A DNA stretch of 64,000 nt from Aphis gossypii. Taxonomy: Eukaryota; Arthropoda; Insecta; Hemiptera; Aphididae. Below, one piece after another: positions 37,821 to 51,700 of this stretch; within the stretch, counting starts at the first letter, position 1; every line of letters starts with the position of its first letter. The notes below the pieces were generated by a model. That model did no database searches and had not been told where the DNA came from. It saw only the letters and a list, made by a program, of their open reading frames with translations. The translations under genes were made by a program, and so were the position numbers. The stretch covers positions 2,108,001 to 2,172,000 of the forward strand of contig NC_065530.1 in the NCBI RefSeq assembly GCF_020184175.1, given 5' to 3'.

Positions 37821-39935
37821 CTGTGAAAAACAATCGTCAATCGTTTCAGATTAAAAATTGTATATAATAAAATAATTAAAAGAATCATAATATAATAAAA
37901 ATAATAGTCCATGGTAGAATTTGCTTAGTGCTTACTTATTAAATCTCACGAAAAAGGAATTTAAAATGTTTCGATTTTTAATATAGATTTTTAGGTTGGA
38001 TATAAAACAATTGTTTAACTTTTTAATGGTTATTTGATTATATCAATTATTTTCTTTCGTTGATTTTACGTGGTATACTTGAGTTTCATATTACATTTGA
38101 AATGAAAACAACACATTTCTAAATAAATAAATAGTATTTTACTAACTGATTTTACGTTTTTCAATAACTGTATATTCGGGGAAATATTTATTTTTTCCGT
38201 TCATTGGAGAAAATAATATTAAATAGTGCACTAAATTATTATACTAAGTAGGCTACAAATAAATATCCCATGTACAGTTGATAATTAATAGTTACCAGCG
38301 ATGAAATGTTATTAAAAGAACACCATGCCTACATGTATTGTTCCCTTCTTATATACGAGTACATACAACATAGTAAATTTTCGTTCAGTGGAATCAATTG
38401 TATGCTGTTAACTTTAATATTAGAGCCAATTTACCTATTATAAAACTTAAAGGTAATAAATAATAATATTATCTAGGGCATCTCGAAAGTTTTTATTTAT
38501 ATTTTAACTTTAAGTGAGTTATAGTTATGCAAAATATTAAAACTTTAAAATGCTCGTAACTCACTTAAATATTAAAATATCAATAAAATCCTTTGAGATG
38601 CTCTAGACAATATCATAATTATTAAGTTTGACACTAGGTAAATTGGCTTTAATACTAAAGCAAATAGGATAAATGTATTCAACTGTACGAAAATGTATTA
38701 TATTCTATGTGAGTAAGACAGAGGCAACACGTGCGGGTGTGGTGTTCTCTTAATGATTATTATTTTGCTGATGTATCATTAACCCTGGACGAATTCTTGG
38801 TAATAAATAACCAGTATAGTGACCAACGGCGTGTTGTGTAAAAGGGATGAGTGTTGGGTTTAGGTGTGTACAATATTATGCGGGCTTTGATGTGCAAACT
38901 AATTTCACTCCGGGTTGTTAATTGGTTGGTGAGACAAACATTTTTACTCATTTTCAAAGGTAAATATAACAATATGGTATCCATGACGAATTTCAACATA
39001 AACACGGCTTTAAAATGATTGTTATATTTATAATGACCCGAAGGAAGTGTTTAGCAGTCCGTGGCTATTGGAATAATGACTCAACGTCGTCGCCGAGAGT
39101 ATATTATTTTATTTTATTCGGTAGATGTATAGGGTAATAACTCGATGTTTAGTAAGATTGTTGTTTCATTGTTTGGATTTAGATTGAGATTCAATAGTAC
39201 TATTTAAACTAATAGAAAGCTGTATCAATATCATTATTGATATTTGTTATGGATTGTCGAAATACCATTGTATGTTTGTAGCCATGAGTTTATAAAAAAA
39301 TAGTGGTTTGCCAATAACCCCATGTGTGTTACATAGACTTGAATCTGTGTGATTTTTTTATTCTGTGAAAAAATCTAAGTGTACCTTAAAGATCTAAAGG
39401 GGAAGTTGACCTAAAAAAATAAAGAAGGAGAATATCCTGCTCGAAATTATTTGTAGAGTCATAGAATAAACAATCGAGAAATACTTGACAAATGTATTTA
39501 AAACTAGAGCCACCATGTATATGATACTTACAGATATTTACAGATATTTTTATTTTTAGAATAAATAATATAGAATATCATTATATTATGAACAAGTTAT
39601 AAGTAAGAAATATTTTTATACTTGGCTAAATTTATTTATTTTAATTTCATAAATTAGGGGGATTATTTTTTCAGCATTAAATTGTATAAAAGTTTATAAG
39701 ATTAAAATTTGTATGGTTAAATTAAATTTAAAATCATACGAAAACACGTCAAAGACATTATAGCACAGTTATTATTTTACAAATATGGAAACAATACCTA
39801 TACCACCGCTATAGTGGTACTATGCAAAAACGGAAACACAGTGAGCAAAAACGTAATCATTAATTAATCATATGGCATCAATCGTATACATTGTATACTG
39901 TACAATATTAATAATATTATAGTATAATCAATCAC
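37821..39935 (-). other. Rdl: Rdl intron 7
   Basis: A 2.1-kb AT-rich intron, donor GTGATT and acceptor CACAG. It holds the inverted-repeat element at 38412-38660. A frame at 38760-39005 on the minus strand is not recognised and is probably chance. Confidence 0.8.
38412..38660. mobile_element. 249-bp inverted-repeat element in Rdl intron 7
   Basis: CTTTAATATTAGAGCCAATT at the left mirrors AATTGGCTTTAATACTAAAG at the right. Further in, TTTACCTA pairs with TAGGTAAA, and CTAGGGCATCTCGAAAG pairs with CTTTGAGATGCTCTAG. AACTTTAAGTGAGTTA pairs with TAACTCACTTAAATATT around the centre. The whole element is a near-palindrome with no coding capacity, as in MITEs. In RNA it would fold into a long hairpin. 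Confidence 0.8.
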
Positions 39936-40220
39936 CTAAGAGCGAAGCAAACACCATGACGAAACACGTGCCCAGGTAAACGTCGATGGACTTGACGTAA
40001 GATATCTTCGGCAGCGCAGCATTGGTGGATGACATGAGTGTAGTCATGGTCAACACAGTAGTAACACCCAACGAGACGCGGGCGGGTGTTGCACACCTAT
40101 TTAGCCAAAAGCTAACCCACGATATTATGACGATCAGTCCGCTGGGTATATAGATCTGAATCAGGTAGTAACCCATGGACCGTACAAATTGGATCTCACA
40201 AGCCAGTCTCGAATAGTTTC
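39936..40220 (-). CDS. Rdl: Rdl exon 7: pre-M1, M1, M2 pore helix and M3
   Basis: Encodes the channel pore. It starts with NYSRLACEIQF (NYS is a potential glycosylation sequon), then M1 (YYLIQIYIPSGLIVIISWV), the short M1-M2 linker FWLNRCATPA, M2 (RVSLGVTTVLTMTTLMSST) and most of M3 (DVYLGTCFVMVFASLL). Acceptor TGTTGCAG and donor GTGATT fit phases 1 and 1. Two residues differ from the Drosophila form. The 2' residue of M2 is Ser (codon TCG, 40072-40074) instead of Ala, the change linked to cyclodiene and fipronil resistance. The linker Asn five residues before the 0' Arg is Cys (TGT, 40093-40095). Everything else in the pore is canonical, so the channel is probably functional. Confidence 0.97.
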
Positions 40221-40866
40221 CTGCAACAGTCAACGGTTGTCATTATTACACTGCAACGCTTTTAACCACTAAGTGAAACTGTTTTTGTCCCTTTTCGGCC
40301 AGTAAAATGTTTTGTTCATAAATTTAAGATACAAAATATTTTAATTACCAATATTTTAAAAACGATTCAATATGATTATAATAAGTTTACATTCAGTAAA
40401 TTTGATATATAGACTTTCCCCACTTCTCAAAGAAGAACATTTCTTAATGACTTATTTAATAATTCATAATATTGTAACAACGTTTTATTTTGTAATAGTA
40501 TAAAGGGGAAATGTCCTAGATTCATAAAATCCACAGTTAAAACAATACATATAAAATACACTGAAAACTTAAATATGTATTTGCAATTATTTATTAAAAT
40601 AAATAATAGTTATCAACTTGAAATTTAATCAATACGCTACAATAAGTATAAGTATACACGTTGAACATAACTGTGACAAAGTAATTAATAAAAATGTATC
40701 TTTAAAATATTAACCAACAACAGAAATAAAAATTACAACCAAAAACAGTAACCATTAACTAAAATAGTTTACTGGCTGAAAACGATTATTTCAGGATGGC
40801 CAAAAAGGCTCCACCCCAATTATCAACTATCAATTATTGTTATAGATTGTTAATAGATCATCGTAC
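40221..40866 (-). other. Rdl: Rdl intron 6
   Basis: A 646-bp intron between exon 6 and exon 7. This is one of the two places where an alternative d-type exon 6 could lie. None was found by eye on the minus strand. Confidence 0.8.
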
Positions 40867-41004
40867 CCGTCGTCAAGCTTATTTCCATCGCTCGTTGACG
40901 GTGCCCGAGCACTTTAAACTGCGGCAGCGATACTTCGTTGGACACGCCCACCGAGTTTGGTCCCTTGTTCCATTTATACCTGATGTCCCTCATCGTGTAT
41001 CCAA
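40867..41004 (-). CDS. Rdl: Rdl exon 6 (c-type): loop F region of the ligand-binding domain
   Basis: This 138-nt exon reads GYTMRDIRYKWNKGPNSVGV then SNEVSLPQFKVLGHRQRAME and ISLTT. It matches the c form of Drosophila exon 6 (KWNEGPNSVG, VSLPQFKVLG, RAMEISL) and not the d form (FWRDGLSSVG, VELPQFRVLG). The acceptor is CTTTTTTCAG and the donor GTACGA, with phases matching exons 5 and 7. This part of the extracellular domain carries loop F and tunes GABA sensitivity between splice forms. The start residue Phe is completed across the exon 5-6 junction. Confidence 0.97.
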
Positions 41005-41466
<462 letters not shown>

Positions 41467-41550
41467 TCAGTATTGATCGGAATTAGAAATTTTTCAGAAC
41501 CTCCTAGTACCTATATTATAATAGTAATCTAATATAGTAGTAACACCTAC

Positions 41551-41777
41551 CGAATACTTCGCGTTATGCTCCCCGAATGGTGTATCCGGATGAATTCGTT
41601 GCTGGTGGTCGCTATGTGGAAGTACGACTGTTTCTCATTGACGAAGAACGTGTCGGGAACCCAAATATTCTTTATGAATTCCGATCCCACGGATAGGGTC
41701 TCAACACCTTGCCGCTTAGTGAATGCCAACCGGGGATCGGTCCAGAACTGTCTGAAGTAAAAGTCCAGGGTAAAGTC
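41551..41777 (-). CDS. Rdl: Rdl exon 4: GABA-binding loops of the extracellular domain
   Basis: A 227-nt exon starting DFTLDFYFRQFWTDPRLAF (loop D, with the aromatic FYF) and continuing GVETLSVGSEFIKNIWVPDT, FFVNEKQSYFHIATTSNEFI (loop A and loop E regions) and HHSGSITRSIR. It aligns end to end with Drosophila RDL with a handful of substitutions, mainly the FTKRQG segment. Acceptor TTTTGCAG in phase 0 follows the ATG that ends either exon 3; donor GTAGGT. Confidence 0.97.
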
Positions 41778-44700
41778 CTGCAAAATGCGCGCACAACGAT
41801 TGTGGCCGTGAGTATTTGGAAAGTATAGGTATATTCATGTGATCTATTGTATACGCGTATTGATATATTATAATGATAATATAATACATTACTATGATAA
41901 CAGTCTTGTAAAAGGTACGTTTTAAAAGTATTCAAGTACATAATATTATATGGATAAATTAAATATATATATATATATGTGTGTGTATAGATTTTTAGAA
42001 AAAAAATTTAATACATTTTTTGATTAAATTTTATTTTAATTTATTTAGAAATCAATAAAACTGAATTTTTTTATTATTTTTTTACGTGATTCTATAATTG
42101 AAAATATAAAATATTTTATCGAAAAAATATTTGAAAAATTATTATTTAATTTTAAATATATTTTAATTTGGTTATTTTTTTAAAAATATTTAAAATACTT
42201 TGTCCAAGTAAATTTTTTCAAAAATATAAAAAATAAGTATCATTTCAGGTACTAAAGAATTATTTAAATACTTTTACTCGAGTACTTTACAAGACTGAGA
42301 ATATGGAATTGTACGATAAACTACGATCTACGATCGTCTAAGACTTAGACTCTAAGTCATTGGTCGGTTGGACCGGATACGATCAAACGTCTCTGATAGA
42401 TAGAGGAGGGTTTTTGAACAGTTGATCGTTAAAAATATTAGCGTACCTGCCAGTCCTTTGGGGGTCCAAACTCAAATTCGATTTGTCGCTAATGATGGAG
42501 CTTAATAATAAAGTGTCTGAATGTTGACAGAACATCGCTAATCATTATTGCATTTGCATGTATCCCTGGCTTAATACGCGTATAGATGTATGTTTTTTTT
42601 TACTCTACGTTTACGTAGGTTTTTAAATGATGATCGATCAAAGTGATACGTGGACAGGAAAAGAAAATTCATTTTTTCAAAGTTAAACCGTACGCAGACA
42701 TTTCACCAAGACGTTTGAACGTATCCAAAACTATAGTATTTATTACTACTATAATTATATCGTCTAATATATATAATATATATATATATATATAAACATA
42801 TAAATGTATTATAGATCGTAATTATAACGAAATATAACTAATATTTCCATTCATAATAATATTATTATAATGATTAAACTATGTAAGTGAACAAATATTA
42901 CTGTGAGATCAAGTATAATAATAATAATTAATAATATAACAATAATGATAATAATAACAATGATAACAATGTAAAATACAATTATAATAGATGGGTAGTA
43001 CATGCAACAGGGCTAAGATTTAAAATACACACGCAAAGGTCTTTAATAGGTATATCGTATATTATTATGCATAAGTATGTATAGACATTTTATGTGAGGT
43101 GATGCTCTCGTCGTAGGTGAAAAATAATATCTTAGCATACACGAAGAATTTTTATTCAAATCAATTATTTATTTTTTTAAGCGTTTAAAGACACAATGTT
43201 ATATTAATCGACATTTTTCTTCGTCGATCAATATAATTTATCCTTAAAGTTTAAAATCTAAAAAAACCTCGTATTTTTTAAGATATAAAAACGACAAAAG
43301 AATCACCTTATTTAATATTTTTTTATAATATTTTATACTTTACACAGATTGAAATGGTTTTTGAGTTTTTAAATTATTGTATTCATTTTTTTTTTTGGCA
43401 TCATGCTTTGACGCAAAAAACCGTGGCGTGTATTAATTGCAATCTACGTCATGCATCAAAACATGCGATATCATCATTTAATAATATACATAAGTAGTTT
43501 TACTGTTTATCGTTATATTTTCTGCTTTTCCACTTAAATTAAATAAATTGTATATTATATTAAATGTACCTATTATTATGAACGTTCAATGTTCATAATA
43601 ATATTTTTTATCATTTTTTCTGAGAGTTTTAATTAGACAAACGTAAGTCGAGGTTATGTTTGTGAGAAGTTTTCGGTTGCCTGCCTCAAAAGAGATGGCA
43701 CCCGTGTAATACAATTTGTAACTATGCGCTCATTGAAATCGCCGCTTTAGTTCACTCACGGGCCAATCTACAGCCATAATAACAATAACATAGCTAACAA
43801 TAGTTCATGAAATAATCATGGTCGTTTATGTACACTTATTTTATTATAATTATGATGTACATTGTACCTTATATAAGACTATGAAATTCCGAACTGCGCA
43901 TGATTTAACTAAGATGTTTCGGAGTTGTAAAACCACTAACATCGAGCGATCTCTTTTAGTATTGATGAAATGAAAAAAATATTTCGCTATTAGTTAACGA
44001 GAGAATTTAAGAAATATTATATGTCTGATGTACATACTACTGTGAAACCTCATAATGCACCACAAGAATCATGGTCAACTCGAAAAATGGGAAAAAGTCT
44101 TTAATACCTAGCTATTATGATAAATAATAATATAAGTAGATACATTAAATCTGGATTTACAACTTCGTCGTCTGTCGTATCGTGTTCAAAAATTTAGCTT
44201 GGCCTAATTCTGGAAATTCCTTAGTAAATCGTAGTTAGTTTAAATATTACCATTATTACAAGAACCAATTAAAACACGATAAAAGACTTACACGCTATAG
44301 ATGACGTAGCTGTTAATCCGACTTAACATGACGTGGCTAAACTTAGGCCCAGATATCTGCAGGTTTAATTTAATAAAATATATTATCGTTTTTTAATGGT
44401 CGGCTTATATTGTAGTCTAGGTCTATGATTCCAATAGTATATCGAATACGTATAATATAATTTATGTCAATCTACAACATTTATCCGATCGTAGATTATA
44501 TATATATTATATTTAAACCTATCGCACGAATCCTGCAGTACTGAGGTGTTAAATCTTAAAGCGCTATAAATGCGAATTTTAATCAGTATTGTGTCAATAA
44601 TGACAAAATTAAAATATTAGATACATCAAAAACAGTCGACTATAGTAATTTATAATAAAATTGTACGCGATCATAGAAGGATTACTTCCGTGTAGGTCGT

Positions 44701-47700
44701 AAATTCAATAAGCTTAATAAAAAAACGGGCAATCAACGATTTATAAAATTTAATTTAAGTTAAATATTTAATGAAATTTTTTTAATTAAGTTTCATAACG
44801 TTACATCGTATTTTTTATCCCAACGAGTTATTGTACCATGATATGCGAGTGATTAATTAGGAAACTAATTTAATTTCATATTAGGTTAATTAACTTTACT
44901 ATTTAAATATAACCCAAAAGAGATATTAAAGATAATATTCAGCCTTTCTAATATAATAAAATGCACATAAAACGAATTATTGTTATACATTTATTTTGCC
45001 TGAGGTTTTCGCTTGTTGGTGGCGACGTTGTTTTTATAAACTTGTGCGATGTGTAATAAAGAGTTTTGCTAGAAACCAACACGCGTAAATGTAATATTAT
45101 ACAAACGCAAAGCCGGTGTACATTACACGCATATTATATAGAACAACTCAAGTGAAGGGTGTTTGTGTTTTTTGACACTCGGTCGTTGGTGGCATGTTTA
45201 TTCGGTGTACAAACACGACCTTGAATCGGGGGTTAAGAGCGGAGGGAAAAAAATATTAATAACAGTAAGAAACATCGCTGACGAGCGTCTCTTTACTCAT
45301 TATGTATATATATATATAAAAGATAGACGTCATAATATCATGTAACATACCTCCCGTGTCAATCTGATCGACAAGTTTTTCGTATGACGTATTGCAGCGA
45401 TAAACATAATAACATAAATAGCACGACGTCGAGCGTGAATGAAAGAGTACACCTGAGAGGACTTCGACGACGGAGATCACGATCTCAGCTAAGTCTTCGT
45501 GTCACGCCAAGATATTTTAAAGTATTGCGACGTGAACGACATTAATATAAATAAAATTATAATAATAATATTATTATGATGCATAACATCGTTATTGGAC
45601 CCATAAAAGAGCCGTTAAACGTGTACACGATGTATACTGCGGCGTGAGATGTGATCGTAGATGATAGTATAACTCGCGCCGTTTGCGACTGTGTACAATA
45701 TATAAATCACGTCATAATGCAATATTATTATTATGGTATAACAGTAAGTGTTGTTGTATTGTGTCTTAGGCGCCGATAGTTCGGTCTCGTGTGATATTTC
45801 CGTGCTGGTGAACTTTTCGACGGCGCAATAATAATGAGACTCGAAAAAATATTGCGACAAAAGAAACTAATAATAATAAAAAACCTACAAACGCGGATGT
45901 ATATTATAATGTATACTACATACTTATTATGACAATAACAATAATATATATTATACCGTTATATCATCGATGCTTTTTTCACAAAATCTAACAGGGTGAT
46001 ACACACGTACATTATGGCGCTAGCTATTTCCTACGATTTGCGAGCATATCAGTAATTATGTTAACATGACAAATGATAAGTATGGAAGTATTAGGTATGC
46101 ATGTTTCACTAAATTTGTTAAAAAGCATGAGTTTCAAGTTAGTTTAACCATACACATTTTGTTACCAACCTCCATTCTATTATTAGGGATTTATTTATTT
46201 ATTTTTTTAAAGATGCTTTATTTATAAAATCAATGACCTTTCCAAATTTTTAATATTAAAAACAGACAGAATTTAAGTATAAGCACTTATAATAAAATGT
46301 CAATATAGATATATGGTATAATATATATTTTTCATTGTTATCTGTTTCACTTACGGATAGGTATAATATTAATATTAACCTTACAAAATTATACCTTAAA
46401 AAAAAAAATCTAAGAAAGATTAAGTTTCTCGCGTTTGATTTAAAATTCTGTTGCAGTCGATTTGTTGTCTCTGTATTAATTGTTAGGACGTGTAGAATAG
46501 TTCAAATTTCACACCATATAAAGTCGTTGGTGATCCGAATACGATTTTAACTCAATCACCACTCTAGTTTTTGTGACGTGTCAGTTCGTATATTATTATT
46601 TTAAGATTAGGTCCAGTGACGGCGATTGATCGACATCGGTGCCTTTGGAAACGATTTAATAATGTACATCACGGCGACTGTTCGCATAGTATTATAGAGG
46701 AGAGTAAATAATTAAACTATTCATGGTTTTTGTTGGTTAATCGTATATAATGTTATTCTACGGAACAAAAACAAATTATTCGGATACTTATTTGGAAAAC
46801 TATCGTAAATATTATATTTCCATACGGTGACACGTGTTTTGATTTCGTCACACGCTCGTTGTATAACATACATTATACTATGTTGTTATTATTTTTGCGA
46901 TTTTCTACTACATAATATTATAGTTAGTATATGAAAAATTATTGTTGTGGTATCATGACGAAAATTTGAAATTTAACTTAACGAGTTTCGAGACCATGAC
47001 ACGATTTTAAATGTAATTTGATTATTCGACAAACATTAGCAACCCTAAAATTGGTTTCTGGTCAGTTTTCATAGCAAGATATTATTTTCATTGATGATAA
47101 GATTAATTTTCTCGTCACGATTTTTACACGCTAGTGGATAAACTAAAATAGAAAATAATGTACGTTACCGAATATTTGACTAATTGTTATGAATCCTAAC
47201 AAATCAGGCTTATACTATTTCAACCTTTATCCCACTGTAGCTTAAGTGCATATTATAGTCATCGATTAAAATATATTATTAATCTGATATTCATAATTGG
47301 ATGATCGTTCATTTAATTCATAATAGTAATTAATTATTATTATGCGTCTATTCAAAGTCACACTAAAATTGTACAACGACTATAATATACACGGTAATAT
47401 TCACGTTGACCAAACATTTTCTTCACGAATAATATAGACTGCCATCGATCATCGATTTTTTTCTAATGTAACGAAACCTAAAATGTATTGCTGCATGTAA
47501 AATCGTTTCGATTTGATAGTAACCATTGCGAAAATAATATCCTATAATATTTTAACTAACTGGATTAGTGTAATTCCTCCCACTTAATATTTTGATTCAC
47601 TTTGATCAATATACATGAGTACAGCATACGATATGATGGTATTTATTATTTGAGTAGTGGTCACATGTCATAACACATTTTTTCAGGTAATAACAAAGCG

Positions 47701-48690
47701 CCGTACGCATATTATAGTGACACAGATGATTATATGGACACCGCAATTGTCAAGCAGCAGAATTGCATGCAGGGAACGTCATTTGGTTCCTTTCATAGTT
47801 TTCGTAGCGAGTTTTAGTTATGGCGAATCATAACTTAAATAATTATATAGTCAATAATAACGGTAAAATTGGCTCTATAAAAAAAATCGACATTGTAAAT
47901 AAAATATAATATTATATTGTTTCATGTTTCCACGAGTCGTTTAAACATAATGTTTTGAAACAAAACAATAAGCAAAAGAAAGCGTCTGTTCAAACGGACG
48001 TATTATTGGAACACAAAATAACAAAAACAATTAAAAAATAATGATAATATTATACGCTTGTGTATTTATACATATGTATACGGTGCGATCAAGATTTCGT
48101 GTTCCAGCAATGTTCTTAGACATAAATATTCGAAATGGAAAAGAATATTATAGTATTATTAAAGAATTTTAATAAATATAATAATTGCTTAAAATAATTT
48201 TTTAAAGCTCATTTTGGTTAGATTAGATCAGTTAAAATATACATAACCAGCTAAGAATCAATGATATATATCATTTTTATGTGAGATAATCCGTAAGTTG
48301 TTATACAGTTTCATTATTTTTGATTAATATAATATTACATTTCCATTTCCATTTTCAAGATTTTCTCCATTTTGAAAATTTCCATTAGACAATTACTGTC
48401 ATGAAATTCCGATCAGCCTGTACACATATATACAGTATACTCATAATATTATGTAAATCTTTAAATATATATGCGTATTACATATATATAATACATAGAT
48501 ATTATATTTAAGACATATTATAATATCGATTAATACAACATAATATATTTTACGAATATAGAAACACTCTTAAAAATAAAAATTAATCATATTATTTCGT
48601 ATCATATGATTAATGTCAAAAATTTAAAATAACAAAAACGTTTTAAAATAAAAAAAATATATTTTATTATTATTATTAGGTTATTTGTAC
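41778..48690 (-). other. Rdl: Rdl intron 3 (exon 3a to exon 4)
   Basis: A 6.9-kb AT-rich intron. No other exon is supported. GC-richer patches at about 45000-45860 and 46560-46700 have open frames on both strands but no recognisable protein. Confidence 0.75.
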
Positions 48691-48758
48691 CATGAGTACT
48701 TCGGACACGGAGCTTATACTGAGAACATACATGGTGACTCCGACCTCTACTGGGGGAC
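48691..48758 (-). CDS. Rdl: Rdl alternative exon 3a
   Basis: A 68-nt exon with acceptor CATTGCAG and donor GTACAA. With one base from the previous exon it reads GPPVEVGVTMYVLSISSVSEVLM. VSEVLM is the form I remember for the a-type exon 3 of Drosophila Rdl. It lies in the first beta strands of the extracellular domain just before loop D. It joins exon 4 in phase 0. Its length is not a multiple of three, so including both exon 3 copies would shift the frame; the two must be mutually exclusive. Confidence 0.93.
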
Positions 48759-51700
48759 CTGCAATGATAGGTTAAAACGTCAATACTAATTATGTATGAC
48801 TATTCCACAAGTATACATAAAAGGGTTTATTTTTCTATGTATTATAATATTAATGGATTAACAATTTCAATATGGTATAGTTAAAAAAATAAAACAAAAC
48901 AAAAACAAAACGAAAAAAGATTAAAACAACAAAGAATTTCGTTTAATATTTGTATCGTTTAGAATTACAAATCTCATATTTTTACCTTTATTCCCCTCTG
49001 ATCCCGTTGACAAACATAATCAACCTAAAAGGTTAAATGTCGTATTTTAAATATCAATACATAAATTTTTTTTTTTGAAATTTTTGAATTTGAATAAAAT
49101 CATCAGATTCAGTCTCGAACGGATCGACTACTGAACGTGACATATTAATACAATCCGCACATACATAATATAATATATAATACTTGTATTCTAACAATAA
49201 ATGTATACACGTGCTATTATACAAATAATCGGGGTTGAGTTTTTACGTCTGTCCAAAATTCCACAAGTTTGACATTATTATAGACATCATTGTCAGCACC
49301 AGAAATCGAAAAGATAATATTTAAGGCTTATCCAGTGTTATCGTGAGAGTATTATTAAGCAAATCTTGTAAATATATATATATGTAGCTATTATAAAATG
49401 TCTGCAAATAAGCGAGTATTGTCACAAAAAAATCTGACATAAGTTTCCCTGTCTCTTATCGTTTAAACATCGGAATATTCCAGAGACGGAACTCTACACT
49501 CAAAAGCATCGGCTCGGACTAAAAATATATATTTATAGAAATGCGCAGATGAGTTTTTTTTTCCATGATAAAAACATTTTCAAGATCCGTTGATTCCATT
49601 ATGTAATTATCTCATGACTTATATTTTGTCCACAAACTCAAATTATAAGCTGTAGAAAGTGTACAATATTACAGAAGAAGTACCTATTTCAAAATTACAA
49701 CCGTGTTAGTGAAATTCTGGGTAAGAGTAAAAGTTCAGCGTTAAAAATAAAAATGTCTTCAAAACTTTTATGTTATAAATATATTCTAATTTTTATTGGT
49801 AGGTTATGATGTTAATAATTATGGGTGAACTTAGACAAATTGTTGTCTATGTTATAAAATTAAATAATCGGTATTAAGTTATATGGCTAAATTTGTGTTA
49901 AAAACAAATTTGATAAAGTTTAAACAGACATTTAAAAATATAATAAGATATTTTTATAATAAAAGTGTATTGTTATTAATAATAATAATAATATACTTTT
50001 TTCCGTTAGTTATGAAAATGTAATTAATAATGAAAGTAATTAGGATTAAAATCTAATAAAATGTATACGGTTTTGTAATTTATATATAATATATTTCATT
50101 TTGGTTGTTATGCATATCGGTTATATTGCTTATTTTTCCTGGTCCCTTGAGTTAATTATAAACGATTTTTACTGTATATTATTATAAGTTCATATATTAT
50201 TGATTTTTGAAATGTTTCAACATACTATAAATTAATATCTTTGAATAGAGAATAAAATGAGACCCACTAACATTTTTTTTAACGGAAAACTGATTTGGGT
50301 TTAATCCCTTTTTCTTCCTCTTTTTTCATCAGCTACCAACCGACTAGAAATCAAACTAGAAGAATTATATATTGTGAAGATAAATTTTTCTAGAAAATAT
50401 ATACATATTTATTTCACTATCGATTATCAATACTACAGTTTACAATATTAAACTATTTTATTATCGCTTTACATTTTTTCAGAAATCATTTAATGAAATA
50501 TTAATAAATTCTAAGTTGTATTTTTTAATACCTATTTCCGATAAATAACTCTAAATTTAAATCAAATCGCCTTTAAAAATGTTTGACCTAATATTCGTAT
50601 CGAACCTTTGTAGGGTAAAATATTATGATTCACATAATGTATATCAGAGTAGAAAATGTATTATATTATACATAATACTATAAAAAATATTTCGCAACGT
50701 ATGTGAAAAAATGCTATCATATTGTTTTATTATATACCCTTATAGGCACTAAGGATATTTGGGGTATCTCAGAGAATACATTTGTAGCCCTATTTTATAG
50801 ACACTGACATATTGTGTGGAACTGATTTAATTGAATGCTGGTACAAATATAGCCAAGTTCAAATAATTCATAATATAATAAAATAAATATTAAAGAAATA
50901 ATAATTAAATATTAACCGTTTTAAATTTGTACAAGAAATTTTGTGTCACTATACAGTATAGAACAAATCTTTATAGGTAATTAGAAATTATTGTATTAAA
51001 TTATATGCTTACTTAACAATTTTAATCAAATCAAATTTAGAATCACTCAGTATACAATAATGCTTCAATGGTTTATTTTGAATTTACAAAATTTGTTTGG
51101 CAATCTGAATAGTAAAGGTAACATTTCTAACAGAAATATTTACGCACGTGGACAACAAGTTTTTTGTTAACGGTTTTTTTTTTTTGCCACCGCCCTCGCT
51201 ATTGGAACAACCAGTTATTAACGCTCAAATTCACAGTAGGGTTTTTATAATATATTTTCTCAAATCTTTCCATCGCGATCTCCTCTACTTACTTACTCCG
51301 ACACCGTTGTGACGTAACTTTATGAGTAATGTGAAAAATTACACTCATACTAAATCAAAAAAGCTTGTAAATAATATATAGGTACGTTACGAAATTATAT
51401 TATCACACTACTTTAACTATCCTACCACGAAACGGATTTAATTAATTTTGCCGTTGGCAGGAATTTGCGTACGTTATAACAATATTATTGCATTTATCAA
51501 GAGATGCATGGTGATTACAAGATAATTATTAATCTTAAACCACTTAGGTAATTATAATTTTGTATTAAAAATATTTCACTTAGATAACATTTGTAACACG
51601 AGTGAAACTGACTTTTTGTTTTAATCCTTCAAATTTTTTTCACCGTTTAAATATTATTTGTTATAGTATGTGGACAAAACTGTTATCACGTTTTATCACG

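Noticed and set aside
45163..45860. Several 60-81 codon frames in the GC-richer part of Rdl intron 3
   Set aside because: They overlap on both strands, lack recognisable motifs and have no consistent splice sites; more likely chance in stop-poor DNA.
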